Assembly: GCF_003364265.1 (NCBI RefSeq)
Contig: NZ_NXLW01000004.1
Span: 62,001-126,000 of the forward strand
From: Helicobacter aurati
GTDB taxonomy: Bacteria; Campylobacterota; Campylobacteria; Campylobacterales; Helicobacteraceae
DNA: 64,000 nt
Direction: 5' to 3'
Below, one piece after another: positions 39,140 to 48,257 of the stretch (position 1 is its first letter; each line of letters opens with the position of its first letter). A program made the position numbers and the translations under genes. The notes beneath the pieces are model-generated. The model did not search any database, was not told the origin of the DNA, and saw only the letters and a program-made list of their open reading frames with translations.

Positions 39140-40543
39140 TTATTGCTTAATTTTGTTGATGATAGTAGTTGTGCTACGTTCCGATAGAAATTCTATAAGC
39201 TCCACTTGTTTGGCATACTGCGCCCCTACTATTTCTTTGTCTTTATAATCTGCACCTTTCACTAAGATGTCGGGCATGATTTGGGCAATGAGTTTGAGCG
39301 GTGTTTCTTCTTCAAAGATAATGACATAACTTACGCATGCGAGACTTGCGAGGATAAGGGCTCTATCTTCTTGTGCGGTAATAGGGCGGAGTTCGCCTTT
39401 AAGTTTTTTTACCGAATCATCGCTATTTACTCCAACAATTAAAACGTCGCCTAGTTTACGCGCTTTTTGTAGGTAGGATACATGCCCCGCATGAAGAATA
39501 TCAAAGCAACCATTAGTAAAAACTATTTTTTTATTTTTTATGTTTTCTTTGAGTGAATCTATGTTGTCAATTATCTTTGATTCTGCGTCTTTGATTGCTC
39601 TACGAGGCGTAAGGAAATCATTAATTTCAGCGAGCGTAGCAACGGCACTACCTAGTTTTGCAATTACAACAGCAGCAGCAGCATTAGCAAACATTGTTGC
39701 TTCACTTAGACTCTTTTTCTGTGCGAGCGCAATAGCAAGAGCCGCAATAACAGTATCTCCTGCGCCGCTTACATCATAGACTTCTCTGGCTATTGTGGGG
39801 TTTTTGTGTAAGATTCCATTTTCTAGGAATCCTATGCCTTCTTCGCTTAATGTAATCAGAGGATATTTCACACAACTAATATGTTGCAAGGCTATTAAAG
39901 CTTCTTTGAGCGTTGTGTCATTATGAATGGAGACTTTTGTCGCAGTCATCGCTTCTTTTTTGTTGGGAGTTAAAAGTGTAGCGTATTGATATTTCGTATA
40001 ATCGTCTCCTTTTGGGTCGCATAATACAGGTATGTCAAGGCTATTGGCTAGATGTATTAACTTCTGTGTGAAGTCATAACTAAGCACGCCTTTGTGATAA
40101 TCGCTAAGAATCAGACAATCAAAACGTCTAATTTGCTTTTGTAAATCCTCAAACATTTCTTCATATAATGCAGATTCTAAAGGTTGCGTATTTTCTTTGT
40201 CAATACGTAGCATTTGATGTTTGGAAGCCATGACGCGAGTTTTTGTTGTTGTTGGTCGATGTGATTTATAGCAATTTGCTTGTATGCCTTTATTGATTAA
40301 AAAGTCTTGTAATAATGCCCCTTCGGTATCATTGCCTATTGCGCCATAGATTGCCACTTTTGCATCCATAGCAACAAGATTATTGGCTACATTACATGCA
40401 CCGCCAAGTGTGAAACTTTCTTTATCTATGCGCACGACAGGAACGGGAGCTTCAGGGGAAAGCCTATTTGCATTGCCCCAGATATATTTATCTAACATTA
40501 AATCACCAATGACTAGCACACTCACTTGCTTGTGTTGCAACAT
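39140..40543 (-). CDS. hldE: bifunctional D-glycero-beta-D-manno-heptose-7-phosphate kinase / 1-phosphate adenylyltransferase
   Basis: HldE makes ADP-heptose, a building block of the LPS core and a trigger of host ALPK1 signalling. Residues 1-310 are a PfkB-type kinase (GGACNVANNLVAMD, SDYHKGVLS, VYDVSGAGDTVIAALA). Residues 335-467 are a cytidylyltransferase-like domain with FTNGCFDILHAGHVSYLQKAR and KGADYKDKEIVG. Length and domain order are standard. The era stop lies 88 bases downstream of nothing but a short leader, so the gene is probably part of the valS operon. Confidence 0.95.
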   Translation of the reverse strand: MLQHKQVSVLVIGDLMLDKYIWGNANRLSPEAPVPVVRIDKESFTLGGACNVANNLVAMDAKVAIYGAIGNDTEGALLQDFLINKGIQANCYKSHRPTTTKTRVMASKHQMLRIDKENTQPLESALYEEMFEDLQKQIRRFDCLILSDYHKGVLSYDFTQKLIHLANSLDIPVLCDPKGDDYTKYQYATLLTPNKKEAMTATKVSIHNDTTLKEALIALQHISCVKYPLITLSEEGIGFLENGILHKNPTIAREVYDVSGAGDTVIAALAIALAQKKSLSEATMFANAAAAVVIAKLGSAVATLAEINDFLTPRRAIKDAESKIIDNIDSLKENIKNKKIVFTNGCFDILHAGHVSYLQKARKLGDVLIVGVNSDDSVKKLKGELRPITAQEDRALILASLACVSYVIIFEEETPLKLIAQIMPDILVKGADYKDKEIVGAQYAKQVELIEFLSERSTTTIINKIKQ

Positions 40544-40631
40544 TCTTTCTCCTTATTTGCGATAGAAGATTCTAATATAATTTTTATAGATATGTTTGTA
40601 TTTGCTTGTTTAAGCGAAAGATTTTAAAAGT

Positions 40632-41603
40632 TTATTCAATTCGCCTATAGCCCATTTGCGCAAGCTTTTTTGTATCCTTGCTCCAACCTCTTACAGTCTG
40701 GACTTGTAATGAGAGAAAGACTTTTTTGTTGGCAATGTTTTCGCATTTTATTCGGGCTAATTTTCCTAAGGCTTTGATGGTTGCTCCGTTTTTCCCAATG
40801 CACATGGATTTTTGAGAATCTTTTTCAGTAATAATTTGCGCGCTAATGGAAACGAGTCGTGCTTTTTCAGTAACTGTGAGGATTCTGACATCACTTTGAT
40901 AAGGAATCTCGTCATTCATTCTTTCGAAAATGGCTTCTCGTATGGCTTCTTTGTAAATATCGCGCAGCAACGTTGTGCTTGCCAAAGAATCATCATAAAA
41001 ATGAGGATGTATAGGCAGCGCAGAAGCTATTTCTAACAACAAGGAATCTTTTTGTCTTGTTTGCAACTTTATCGCACAAAGCGGAATAAGAGCAAGATAG
41101 TGCTGTTGAAATTTTTGGTATTGCCTTATACAGGCTAAAAGCTGATGATGTTGTACCTTATCGATTTTATTAAGCACTATAATATGCGGCTTTGTGCATT
41201 TGCGTAGAAATTCTGTATAAAATACAATGTCATTTGCATTTGCCGCAACAACAAAAAGACACATATCACAATCACCAAGAGCCCTGTATGCTTCATGTGT
41301 CATATATTGATTCAACGTATGACGTGATTTTGTTTGTAAATTAGAATCTTTCTCGGTTATAAGCGATAAACCTGGTGTATCAATGAATATAATTTGAGAA
41401 TCTATTCTTTCATTTTCAAAAGGTACAATAAAGTCCATACGTTTTCTTGTCGCATTTGCTTTTTGAGAAACAAGGGCTAAAGGGGATTGTATTAGCTGAT
41501 TCAGTAGTGTTGATTTACCTGCGTTTGGCTTGCCAATCACGGAGACAAATCCACTTCTAGTCTGTTTGTGGTCTGTTTGTGGTCTGTTTGTGGTCTGTTG
41601 CAA
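40632..41603 (-). CDS. era: GTPase Era
   Basis: Era binds 16S rRNA 3' ends and is needed for 30S maturation. GTPase motifs: G1 GKPNAGKST, G3 DTPG near residue 80, and G4 NKID near 140. The C-terminal KH domain contains GKNGATIKALGKLAR and ends WGWSKDT-like RGWSKDTKKLAQMGY. The start is taken as TTG at 41601-41603 because AAAGGAAA lies 3-10 bases upstream and it falls 25 bases behind the valS stop. A longer frame to 41672 would overlap valS. Residues 2-14 (QQTTNRPQTDHKQ) are encoded by an 11-bp tandem repeat, so this end is unusual compared with other Era proteins, which begin close to the G1 motif. Confidence 0.93.
   Translation of the reverse strand: MQQTTNRPQTDHKQTRSGFVSVIGKPNAGKSTLLNQLIQSPLALVSQKANATRKRMDFIVPFENERIDSQIIFIDTPGLSLITEKDSNLQTKSRHTLNQYMTHEAYRALGDCDMCLFVVAANANDIVFYTEFLRKCTKPHIIVLNKIDKVQHHQLLACIRQYQKFQQHYLALIPLCAIKLQTRQKDSLLLEIASALPIHPHFYDDSLASTTLLRDIYKEAIREAIFERMNDEIPYQSDVRILTVTEKARLVSISAQIITEKDSQKSMCIGKNGATIKALGKLARIKCENIANKKVFLSLQVQTVRGWSKDTKKLAQMGYRRIE
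41560..41599. repeat. 11-bp tandem repeat at the 5' end of era
   Basis: Unit GTCTGTTTGTG repeated three full times plus 7 bases (plus-strand reading). It begins four bases after the TTG start codon of era. Eleven is not a multiple of three, so gain or loss of one unit shifts the era frame. Confidence 0.9.
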
Positions 41604-41628
41604 GGATTTCCTTTGGAATGTAAAAGTT

Positions 41629-44397
41629 TCAGAGTTGTTGCAGTAGAACGTTCTTTTCTCGAAGAATGGCATTTCTTTTTTGCTCTAGCTCTCGCAGGGC
41701 ATTTTGATTATTTTCTACAACCTCTTGTGGAGCGTTGCGCAGGAAATTTTCATTACTTAGTATGCTTTGTAATTTCGCCACTTCCTTTTCTATTTTAGCT
41801 TCTTGTTGCGCAAGTCTTGCCTGTATTCCCTTTAAATCGAGCTTTTTAGATTCAATGAAAATTTGCGCATAATTGCCGATGTCCGCGATGCACTTTTCTG
41901 GTTTATAATCCACCAAGAAGACTCTTTTAATTTTTGCAAGTTTGGTGATAAATCGTAAGCCTAATTCTTGTAGAGAAATTTGCGAGCTAAGTAATTCTTT
42001 GCCTTGTATTTTGTCGTCATTGTTTTGCTTGAAATTCTTGTGTGGCTGTATGAATACTGATTCTAACTCTTGATTGGCAATATCCAGAGTTATGCGCATG
42101 CGTCTAATAGTGGTAATGCAATCGGCGATAATTTCAAAGGCTTGTTCATAGCCAATCGCGCGCTTGCTCTCATAAGGAAAAGATTCTATCATGATAGAAT
42201 TATGTTCTCCTAATCCGTTAGCAATATCTCGTCCTAGCAAAGTATGGAAAACATATTCACTAAGAAAGGGCATTAGAGGATGAAGTAGCTTCATGGATTC
42301 TATTAAAATGCTTGCTAGTTCAAAGACGCTTTGTTTATCGGCTTTAGCGTATTCTATACCAATATCACAAAATTCATTCCACAAGAAGCGATATAGAATG
42401 CTGGCATATGAATCAAATCGGTACGAATCTAGTGCGTTACGAGATTCTAAAATTGCGAAATTTAATCGCGATTTCATGTAAATTCCAAGCGGACTTTGAT
42501 AGTCATTTAGAGAATCTCTCTGTATGAAAGCATAATGAGGGTTGAGTTGCTCGGCATATAGTTGCAAGAATTTCATTGCATTGATGATTTTATTGGTGAA
42601 GTTACGTGTGATTTCTAATTGTTTTTCTGAAAGACGTATATCACGTCCTTGTATGCACAAAAAAGCAAGGCTAAATCTAACAATATCGGGGTTATATTTT
42701 TTGCATAATTCCAACGGGTCAATAATATTGCCCTTGCTTTTGCTCATTTTTTGTCCTTTAGAATCAAGCACTAAGGCATGTAGATAAATATCTTTAAAGG
42801 CAATTTGCTGCATATTAGAATCTGCTGCAAGAAGCATTCTGGCTACCCAAAAGAAAAGTATATCAAAACCAGTGATAAGTAAAGAATTGGGGTGAAATTT
42901 CTCTAAGTCCTCTTCATGCCACAATTCCCCCTTGCCAAAATCACCATTCCCAAATCCCAATGTGCTATGACTCCAAAGCGCAGAGCTAAACCACGTGTCA
43001 AGCACATCGCTGTCCTGCTCTGTCTTTGTGCTGCCACATTTTGGACAAACTGCGGTAGCAGATTCAGAATCCTGATTAATAAATTCATTGCCACATTCAC
43101 AATAAAATATTGGGATTCTATGCCCCCACCATAATTGACGACTAATGCACCAATCTCGTAAATCTCTCATCCAAGCATCGTAGTTGTTTTTCCATTGCGC
43201 AGGATAGAATCTTGCTTCGCTTTTTGCCACACGTTCCATAGCTCCTTTGGCAATTTCTGCTTTCACAAACCATTGTTTAGAAATGTAAGGTTCAATGACA
43301 TTACCGCAACGGTAGCATATCCCAAGCTTGTTGTGATACTCTTCAACTTTCTCGATAAAACCCTCTTGTTGTAATTTTTCTATAATTTTTTCTCGTGCTT
43401 GAAGTCTCTCTAGTCCCTCAAATTCTCCGCATTGAGCATTTAATATCCCTTTTGTGTCAAAAACTACGATTTGTGCTAAACCATGCCTTAATCCTACTTC
43501 ATAATCATTCATGTCATGCGCGGGAGTTACTTTGACCGCACCGGTGCCAAATTCAGTATCTACAATGGAATCTGCAATGATTGGAATTTCTGTGTTCATT
43601 AAAGGCAATCGGACTTTTTTACCAATTAAATGCTTGTATCGCGAGTCTTCAGGATGTACCATAAGCGCGCTATCGCCGAAATAAGTCTCTGGTCTGGTTG
43701 TCGCAACGACAATATAGGAATCATGAGAATCTGCAAGAAAATAACGTAAATAGTAAAGTTTGCCCACATTGTCTTGATATTCCACTTCAATATCGCTTAG
43801 TGCGCCATCATGCGTACACCAATTAATCATTCTTTCTCCGCGATAGATCGCTCCCTTTTGATACCACGCGCTAAAGGTTTGTCGCACAGCATTTGCTAGC
43901 CCTTTATCCATAGTGAATCTCGTTCTTTTAAAGGCTGGGGAAAATCCCATAGCGCGCATTTGCTCGAGAATCTTGCCACCGCTTTGTTGCTTCCATTCCC
44001 ATACTTTTTTGATGAACTCTTCTCTACCAATATCCTCTTTTTTTATGCCTTGCGCTAAGAGTTGTTTTTCTACGATATTTTGCGTAGCAATACCAGCATG
44101 ATCTAAGCCCGGCTGCCAGAGAACTTCGAATCCATCCATACGTTTGTATCGTACGATAATGTCTTGCAGGGTAAAGGTTAATGCGTGCCCGATATGTAAC
44201 ACCCCAGTAACATTTGGCGGAGGCATCATGATGCAAAAAGTATTGCTCGAGATAGAATCTTGTGCTTTTAATGTATTGCGCGCTTGTTTTGTTTGTTGCA
44301 AAGCTTTATTGCCGTTTGTTTCAAAGTAGCCACGTTTTTCGCATTCACGATAGATAAGAGATTCCCAATCTGTAGTAAATAATGACTTGTCGCTCAT
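41629..44397 (-). CDS. valS: valyl-tRNA synthetase
   Basis: ValS charges tRNA-Val. The class-I motifs are HIGH (in PPNVTGVLHIGHALT, near residue 62) and KMSKS (in KGQKMSKSKGNIIDP, near 555). The inserted editing domain carries TTRPETYFGDSA. A zinc-type CYRCGN site and a second knuckle CPKCGS lie in the connective region. The C-terminal 70 residues form the tRNA-arm coiled coil (LAQQEAKIEKEVAKLQSIL). The 922-residue length is standard. It is the first gene of the operon valS-era-hldE-motE-ispH. Confidence 0.97.
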   Translation of the reverse strand: MSDKSLFTTDWESLIYRECEKRGYFETNGNKALQQTKQARNTLKAQDSISSNTFCIMMPPPNVTGVLHIGHALTFTLQDIIVRYKRMDGFEVLWQPGLDHAGIATQNIVEKQLLAQGIKKEDIGREEFIKKVWEWKQQSGGKILEQMRAMGFSPAFKRTRFTMDKGLANAVRQTFSAWYQKGAIYRGERMINWCTHDGALSDIEVEYQDNVGKLYYLRYFLADSHDSYIVVATTRPETYFGDSALMVHPEDSRYKHLIGKKVRLPLMNTEIPIIADSIVDTEFGTGAVKVTPAHDMNDYEVGLRHGLAQIVVFDTKGILNAQCGEFEGLERLQAREKIIEKLQQEGFIEKVEEYHNKLGICYRCGNVIEPYISKQWFVKAEIAKGAMERVAKSEARFYPAQWKNNYDAWMRDLRDWCISRQLWWGHRIPIFYCECGNEFINQDSESATAVCPKCGSTKTEQDSDVLDTWFSSALWSHSTLGFGNGDFGKGELWHEEDLEKFHPNSLLITGFDILFFWVARMLLAADSNMQQIAFKDIYLHALVLDSKGQKMSKSKGNIIDPLELCKKYNPDIVRFSLAFLCIQGRDIRLSEKQLEITRNFTNKIINAMKFLQLYAEQLNPHYAFIQRDSLNDYQSPLGIYMKSRLNFAILESRNALDSYRFDSYASILYRFLWNEFCDIGIEYAKADKQSVFELASILIESMKLLHPLMPFLSEYVFHTLLGRDIANGLGEHNSIMIESFPYESKRAIGYEQAFEIIADCITTIRRMRITLDIANQELESVFIQPHKNFKQNNDDKIQGKELLSSQISLQELGLRFITKLAKIKRVFLVDYKPEKCIADIGNYAQIFIESKKLDLKGIQARLAQQEAKIEKEVAKLQSILSNENFLRNAPQEVVENNQNALRELEQKRNAILREKNVLLQQL

Positions 44398-44437
44398 ATT
44401 TTATGTAAATCCTTAGTAAAAAGCTTAAAAAGCTAGT

Positions 44438-44443
44438 ATTATA
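44438..44443 (-). promoter_or_regulatory. -10 box upstream of valS
   Basis: TATAAT on the minus strand, 40 bases before the valS ATG, in a 115-base divergent gap. Confidence 0.5.
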
Positions 44444-44512
44444 ACATGTTTATAAATCGCAGACAAATAGTAAGTTTTATTGCGTAAAGGTTGGGATTTC
44501 TAAAGGGTAATT

Positions 44513-45442
44513 ATGGAAAATTCTGATTTCATCGAACAATTTGTTGACAAACTTTGCAATAAAAAATGTATAACTTATGAGATTTGTCCAGATAAATCTG
44601 CTTCTATTATGCCTATCATTACTAAGATTCAATCCGCAGGATTAGATAAAGGAATCATTGACGGATTTGTTTGCACGGATTCTCCTCTTGCTCGATTGAA
44701 ACTGCATTCTGGCATGGCAAGCATTAGATTGCAACAAGCATTGCAAAAGCCGCTTATTTGCACAATTAGCATGCGTGATCGCAATTCCCTAGCTTTAAGT
44801 GCGGAATTATTAGGGCTTAATGATTTTGATATTAGAATCTTCCTAGCTCTTAGTGGCGATCCGCTAAAGCTAGGAGATCAGCCACAAGCAAAGGCTGTAT
44901 TTGAAGGTAATAGTTTAAGAATCTTAGAGCTAATTGCCGCTTTGAATCAGGGGTTAGATTTAAATGCCGGCGCATTGCAATCGGCTGTAAAGCGAATCTA
45001 TGGGTTTAGTGTGATAAATTCGTATGCAAAAAAAATGGAGCTTTTAAGAAAAAAAATGGAATCTAAAATATGTGCGAATGCTTTAGGGCTCTTTACCCAG
45101 CCAATCTATGACATAGAGGTAGCGAAACTGCTGCATGAATGGCTGCATTCCCTTAATTATCAACACAATAAACGTTGTGTTCTTATGCAAGGATTTTTCC
45201 CTATAACAAGTTTCAAGCGAGCACTTTTTTTACATCAAAAAATACCCGACGTATTTGTTCCACAATTATGGCTAGAAACATTGGAGAAAGCTTCTTTAAA
45301 AGGCACGCAATACGAAAAGCAAAAAGGCATGGAAATGAGCATTAAGCTTTTTGCACAACTCTATGGGTATAGTCCTAAGATTCACTTTATGAATCACAAT
45401 GCAGTCAAAAATGCAAAAACCATATTAAATAGCATTCAATAG
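44513..45442 (+). CDS. methylenetetrahydrofolate reductase-like protein
   Basis: 309 residues with a TIM-barrel pattern of the MetF family: YEICPDKSASIMP at the N-terminus (the position of the catalytic FEFFPP segment), GFVCTDSPLARLKL, then FLALSGDPLKLGDQ (the folate/FAD region usually LRGDPP) and VFEGNSLRILELI. MetF reduces methylene-THF to methyl-THF for methionine synthesis. The N-terminal Glu motif is only partly kept and the protein is divergent, so a different C1 or flavin role is possible. It starts the plus-strand group with the acyltransferase genes; the gap to the next gene is 19 bases. Confidence 0.65.
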   Translation: MENSDFIEQFVDKLCNKKCITYEICPDKSASIMPIITKIQSAGLDKGIIDGFVCTDSPLARLKLHSGMASIRLQQALQKPLICTISMRDRNSLALSAELLGLNDFDIRIFLALSGDPLKLGDQPQAKAVFEGNSLRILELIAALNQGLDLNAGALQSAVKRIYGFSVINSYAKKMELLRKKMESKICANALGLFTQPIYDIEVAKLLHEWLHSLNYQHNKRCVLMQGFFPITSFKRALFLHQKIPDVFVPQLWLETLEKASLKGTQYEKQKGMEMSIKLFAQLYGYSPKIHFMNHNAVKNAKTILNSIQ

Positions 45443-45461
45443 TGTTTGTTAAGATGATTCT

Positions 45462-47027
45462 ATGCTTTTTAATTCGGCTCTTTTTCTCTTTTGTTTTTTA
45501 CCGATTACTTGGGGATTGTTTCATTTCTTAAAATCCTTGTCTTTCCGCGGGCATTGGTTAGCTGCGAGGCTCTGTTTGCTTAGTGGCAGCTTGGCTTTCT
45601 ATGCGTATTGGAAGCTTATTTATTTGCCTATTATGCTTAGTTCTATTCTGATAAATTTTGTTATAGCTCGCAAGATACTTACATCTTTGCAGAAAATACC
45701 ACAGCAAAACCCACACGCAGAATCGCCCTGTAATCTTAAGTCTAATCCGGCTAAATTTTGGTTATTACTCGGAGTTTGTTTTAATGCGGGTTTGCTTGGG
45801 TTTTTCAAATATACAGACTTTTTCTTAGAGAATTGGAATCTTTTTTCTCAAATTACACATTTGGATTTTGCTATTGCTTTGCCTCATATTCTCTTGCCAT
45901 TTGCTCTCTCATTTGTAACATTTCAACAAATCGCTTTTTTGGTGGATTGTTATAAGAACGAAGTGGCAGATTCTTTGCATTTTTTAGATTATTGTTTATT
46001 TGTTACTTTTTTCCCGCAGCTTATTGCTGGACCAATTGTGCATCATAGGGAGATGATGCCGCAATTCGCGCGAATGTCTCATAATAAGTCTATCGTTTGG
46101 GAGAATGTCGCGAAAGGAATATTTATTTTTGCGATTGGATTGTTTAAAAAGGTTTGTATTGCAGATAGTTTTGCAAAATGGGCGAATGTTGGATTCCATG
46201 CGGTGGATAATGGACAAATTCTTAATATCTTTGAATCATGGGCTACTTCTTTGTCCTATACCTTTCAGTTGTATTTTGATTTTAGTGGCTATTGTGATAT
46301 GGCAATAGGATTAGGTTTGCTTTTTGGTATTAGGCTGCCTTATAATTTTCTTTCTCCCTACAAAGCAACCAATATTGCGGATTTTTGGCGTAAATGGCAT
46401 ATTACTCTAGGAAGATTCTTAAAAGACTATCTCTATATTCCTTTAGGAGGCAATAAGAGAAACAAGATTCTAACCATTCGGAATCTTTTTATTGTCGCTG
46501 TGTTAAGTGGGGTGTGGCATGGAGCTGGATGGGGCTTTGTGCTATGGGGGATTTTGCACGGTTTAGCAATGTGCATACATAGAATCTATACTTGGTGTCT
46601 TCAAGTCTGGCAAGCACATGGAAATGTTACATACATTAGTTTTATTGTGCATTCTAAGTTGTATAAGATTCTGTGTTGGATACTTACTTTTAACTTTATA
46701 AACATTGCGTGGGTATTTTTTCGAGCAGAGAGTTTGCAAGGAGCAGTGAATCTTCTAAAAGGCATGTTTGGTATTGTGTGGGTAGAATTGCCGCATAAAG
46801 CGCGACTCATACCACATTTCTTAGAGAATATTTATGGACGCAATGAGACGGTGATTTATCTCGTTTTGGCTTTTATTATTTGTCTTTGCTTGCCAAATAG
46901 CATACAGCAGATGCAAAATTTTCGCTCCAGATTTGTAACTGCCGCTTTTACTGTGGGGATTTTATATTTCTCTATCATTGTGCTTGTTATGAATCCTTAC
47001 AGCGAATTTCTTTATTTTAATTTTTAG
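45462..47027 (+). CDS. MBOAT-family O-acyltransferase (AlgI/PatA type)
   Basis: A 521-residue inner-membrane protein with about 10-12 helices that passes acyl groups from the cytosol to a periplasmic acceptor. Family marks: FALSFVTFQQIAFLVDCYKN, FFPQLIAGPIVHHREMMPQ, DFSGYCDMAIGLGLLFGI, FWRKWHITLGRFLKDYLYIPLGGN and the catalytic His in LSGVWHGAGWGFVLWGILHG. Such proteins act with an SGNH-like extracytoplasmic partner, which is the next gene (8 bases away). Acceptors known in relatives are peptidoglycan (PatA/PatB), alginate or teichoic acid. Peptidoglycan or glycan O-acetylation is my best guess. Confidence 0.9.
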   Translation: MLFNSALFLFCFLPITWGLFHFLKSLSFRGHWLAARLCLLSGSLAFYAYWKLIYLPIMLSSILINFVIARKILTSLQKIPQQNPHAESPCNLKSNPAKFWLLLGVCFNAGLLGFFKYTDFFLENWNLFSQITHLDFAIALPHILLPFALSFVTFQQIAFLVDCYKNEVADSLHFLDYCLFVTFFPQLIAGPIVHHREMMPQFARMSHNKSIVWENVAKGIFIFAIGLFKKVCIADSFAKWANVGFHAVDNGQILNIFESWATSLSYTFQLYFDFSGYCDMAIGLGLLFGIRLPYNFLSPYKATNIADFWRKWHITLGRFLKDYLYIPLGGNKRNKILTIRNLFIVAVLSGVWHGAGWGFVLWGILHGLAMCIHRIYTWCLQVWQAHGNVTYISFIVHSKLYKILCWILTFNFINIAWVFFRAESLQGAVNLLKGMFGIVWVELPHKARLIPHFLENIYGRNETVIYLVLAFIICLCLPNSIQQMQNFRSRFVTAAFTVGILYFSIIVLVMNPYSEFLYFNF

Positions 47028-47035
47028 GCTGATAA

Positions 47036-48154
47036 ATGCAACGGAATCCTTATAAGCTTTTTGTTTTTTGCGTATTGTGTATTCCCTTGCCTTTTATAGT
47101 ATGTATTGGAATCATGCTTTACCTTTATGATCCTATGCAAGTTTGGCATAAGCCGTATTGGCGAGACGTAGCATTTTTTAACTATATAGGGCATGGACGC
47201 TCACAAGCGAAAGCCGTGATAGATTTTTATCCGTTTGATTCTATAATCATGGGTTCTTCAATGCTCTTTAAATCTTCAGAAGATTTAGCAGATAGGAAGC
47301 TAGGCGGTGTTTGGGTGAATTTTTCAACAGGTGGAGCAGATAATCACGAGAAAGCTATCATACTTGATTATGCGTTATCGCATAAAAAGATTAAGCAAGT
47401 TATTATGTCTATTGAGGGGTTTTGGCGTACCGTGGATAAGGATGGAGAGAATTTTAGTTATCTCTATGACAATAATCCTTTGACGAATATGAAGTTGTAT
47501 GTGAATTATCGTTTCATTGCTTGTGCAGTTACATGGTCGGCAAAGCCAGATTGCATTGGAGATAGAAAGGAGTATCGACATCATTTTATACAGGATGAAA
47601 CTCTACCTAATCTTTCTGCGTTGGATGGAGTTGAAGCGTGGCTTCTGCGCAATGATACTAAAAAGAATAAAGCACTCTTTACTAATCTAAGAAATTTTAA
47701 CAATGAGCCCTATGTGGTAACACCGCATCATATTGATATTACAAGACATCGGCAATACTTGCGTGAGAACATTCTTTTCCTTGCGAGTAAATATCCTAAT
47801 ACAAGGTTTCATTTCGTGATTCCAACCTATACGAGATTAACGTTTCGCCTAAAAGATGAGGTGCATGACTTTTATCAATGGAAAATTATTCTCACATTGT
47901 TAGTCGAAATGGCTAAAGAGATGCCTAATGTAAGGATTTATGGGTTTGATGATTTAGATTATGCGGATAATTTAGCTAATTATTTTGACACAACGCATTA
48001 TTCTGCAGAGATGAATGCTATGCAGATTGAGGCTATTGCGACAAATACGCACAGGATAACCTCTACCACTCTTCCTGTATATCTTCAGGCAACAGAGGAC
48101 AAAATCAAGAAGTATAATCTCACACAATTAGCAGAATTGTTAAAAAGCAAATAG
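47036..48154 (+). CDS. SGNH/AlgJ-like partner of the MBOAT acyltransferase
   Basis: 372 residues with one N-terminal membrane anchor (about 9-30) and a periplasmic domain. The block IIMGSSMLFKSSED near residue 77 matches the SGNH serine motif, and DTTHYSAEMN near 325 supplies the Asp-x2-His pair. The partner of an MBOAT transporter uses this Ser-His-Asp triad to move the acetyl group to the target. The fold is read from these motifs only. It lies 8 bases behind the MBOAT gene. The SMP-30 gene follows after 103 bases. Confidence 0.75.
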   Translation: MQRNPYKLFVFCVLCIPLPFIVCIGIMLYLYDPMQVWHKPYWRDVAFFNYIGHGRSQAKAVIDFYPFDSIIMGSSMLFKSSEDLADRKLGGVWVNFSTGGADNHEKAIILDYALSHKKIKQVIMSIEGFWRTVDKDGENFSYLYDNNPLTNMKLYVNYRFIACAVTWSAKPDCIGDRKEYRHHFIQDETLPNLSALDGVEAWLLRNDTKKNKALFTNLRNFNNEPYVVTPHHIDITRHRQYLRENILFLASKYPNTRFHFVIPTYTRLTFRLKDEVHDFYQWKIILTLLVEMAKEMPNVRIYGFDDLDYADNLANYFDTTHYSAEMNAMQIEAIATNTHRITSTTLPVYLQATEDKIKKYNLTQLAELLKSK

Positions 48155-48257
48155 CTAGGCTCTATTAGAATCCATACAGGGCAATGTCTACTTTGCTAAT
48201 CACGCAAGAAATAAACATGTTAGAATCTTGCCTTTGTAATTTATTCAAGGATAGAAA

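Noticed and set aside
40632-41672. Longer Era starting at ATG 41672
   Set aside because: It would overlap valS by 44 bases without a ribosome site, whereas the TTG at 41603 has AAAGGAAA upstream.
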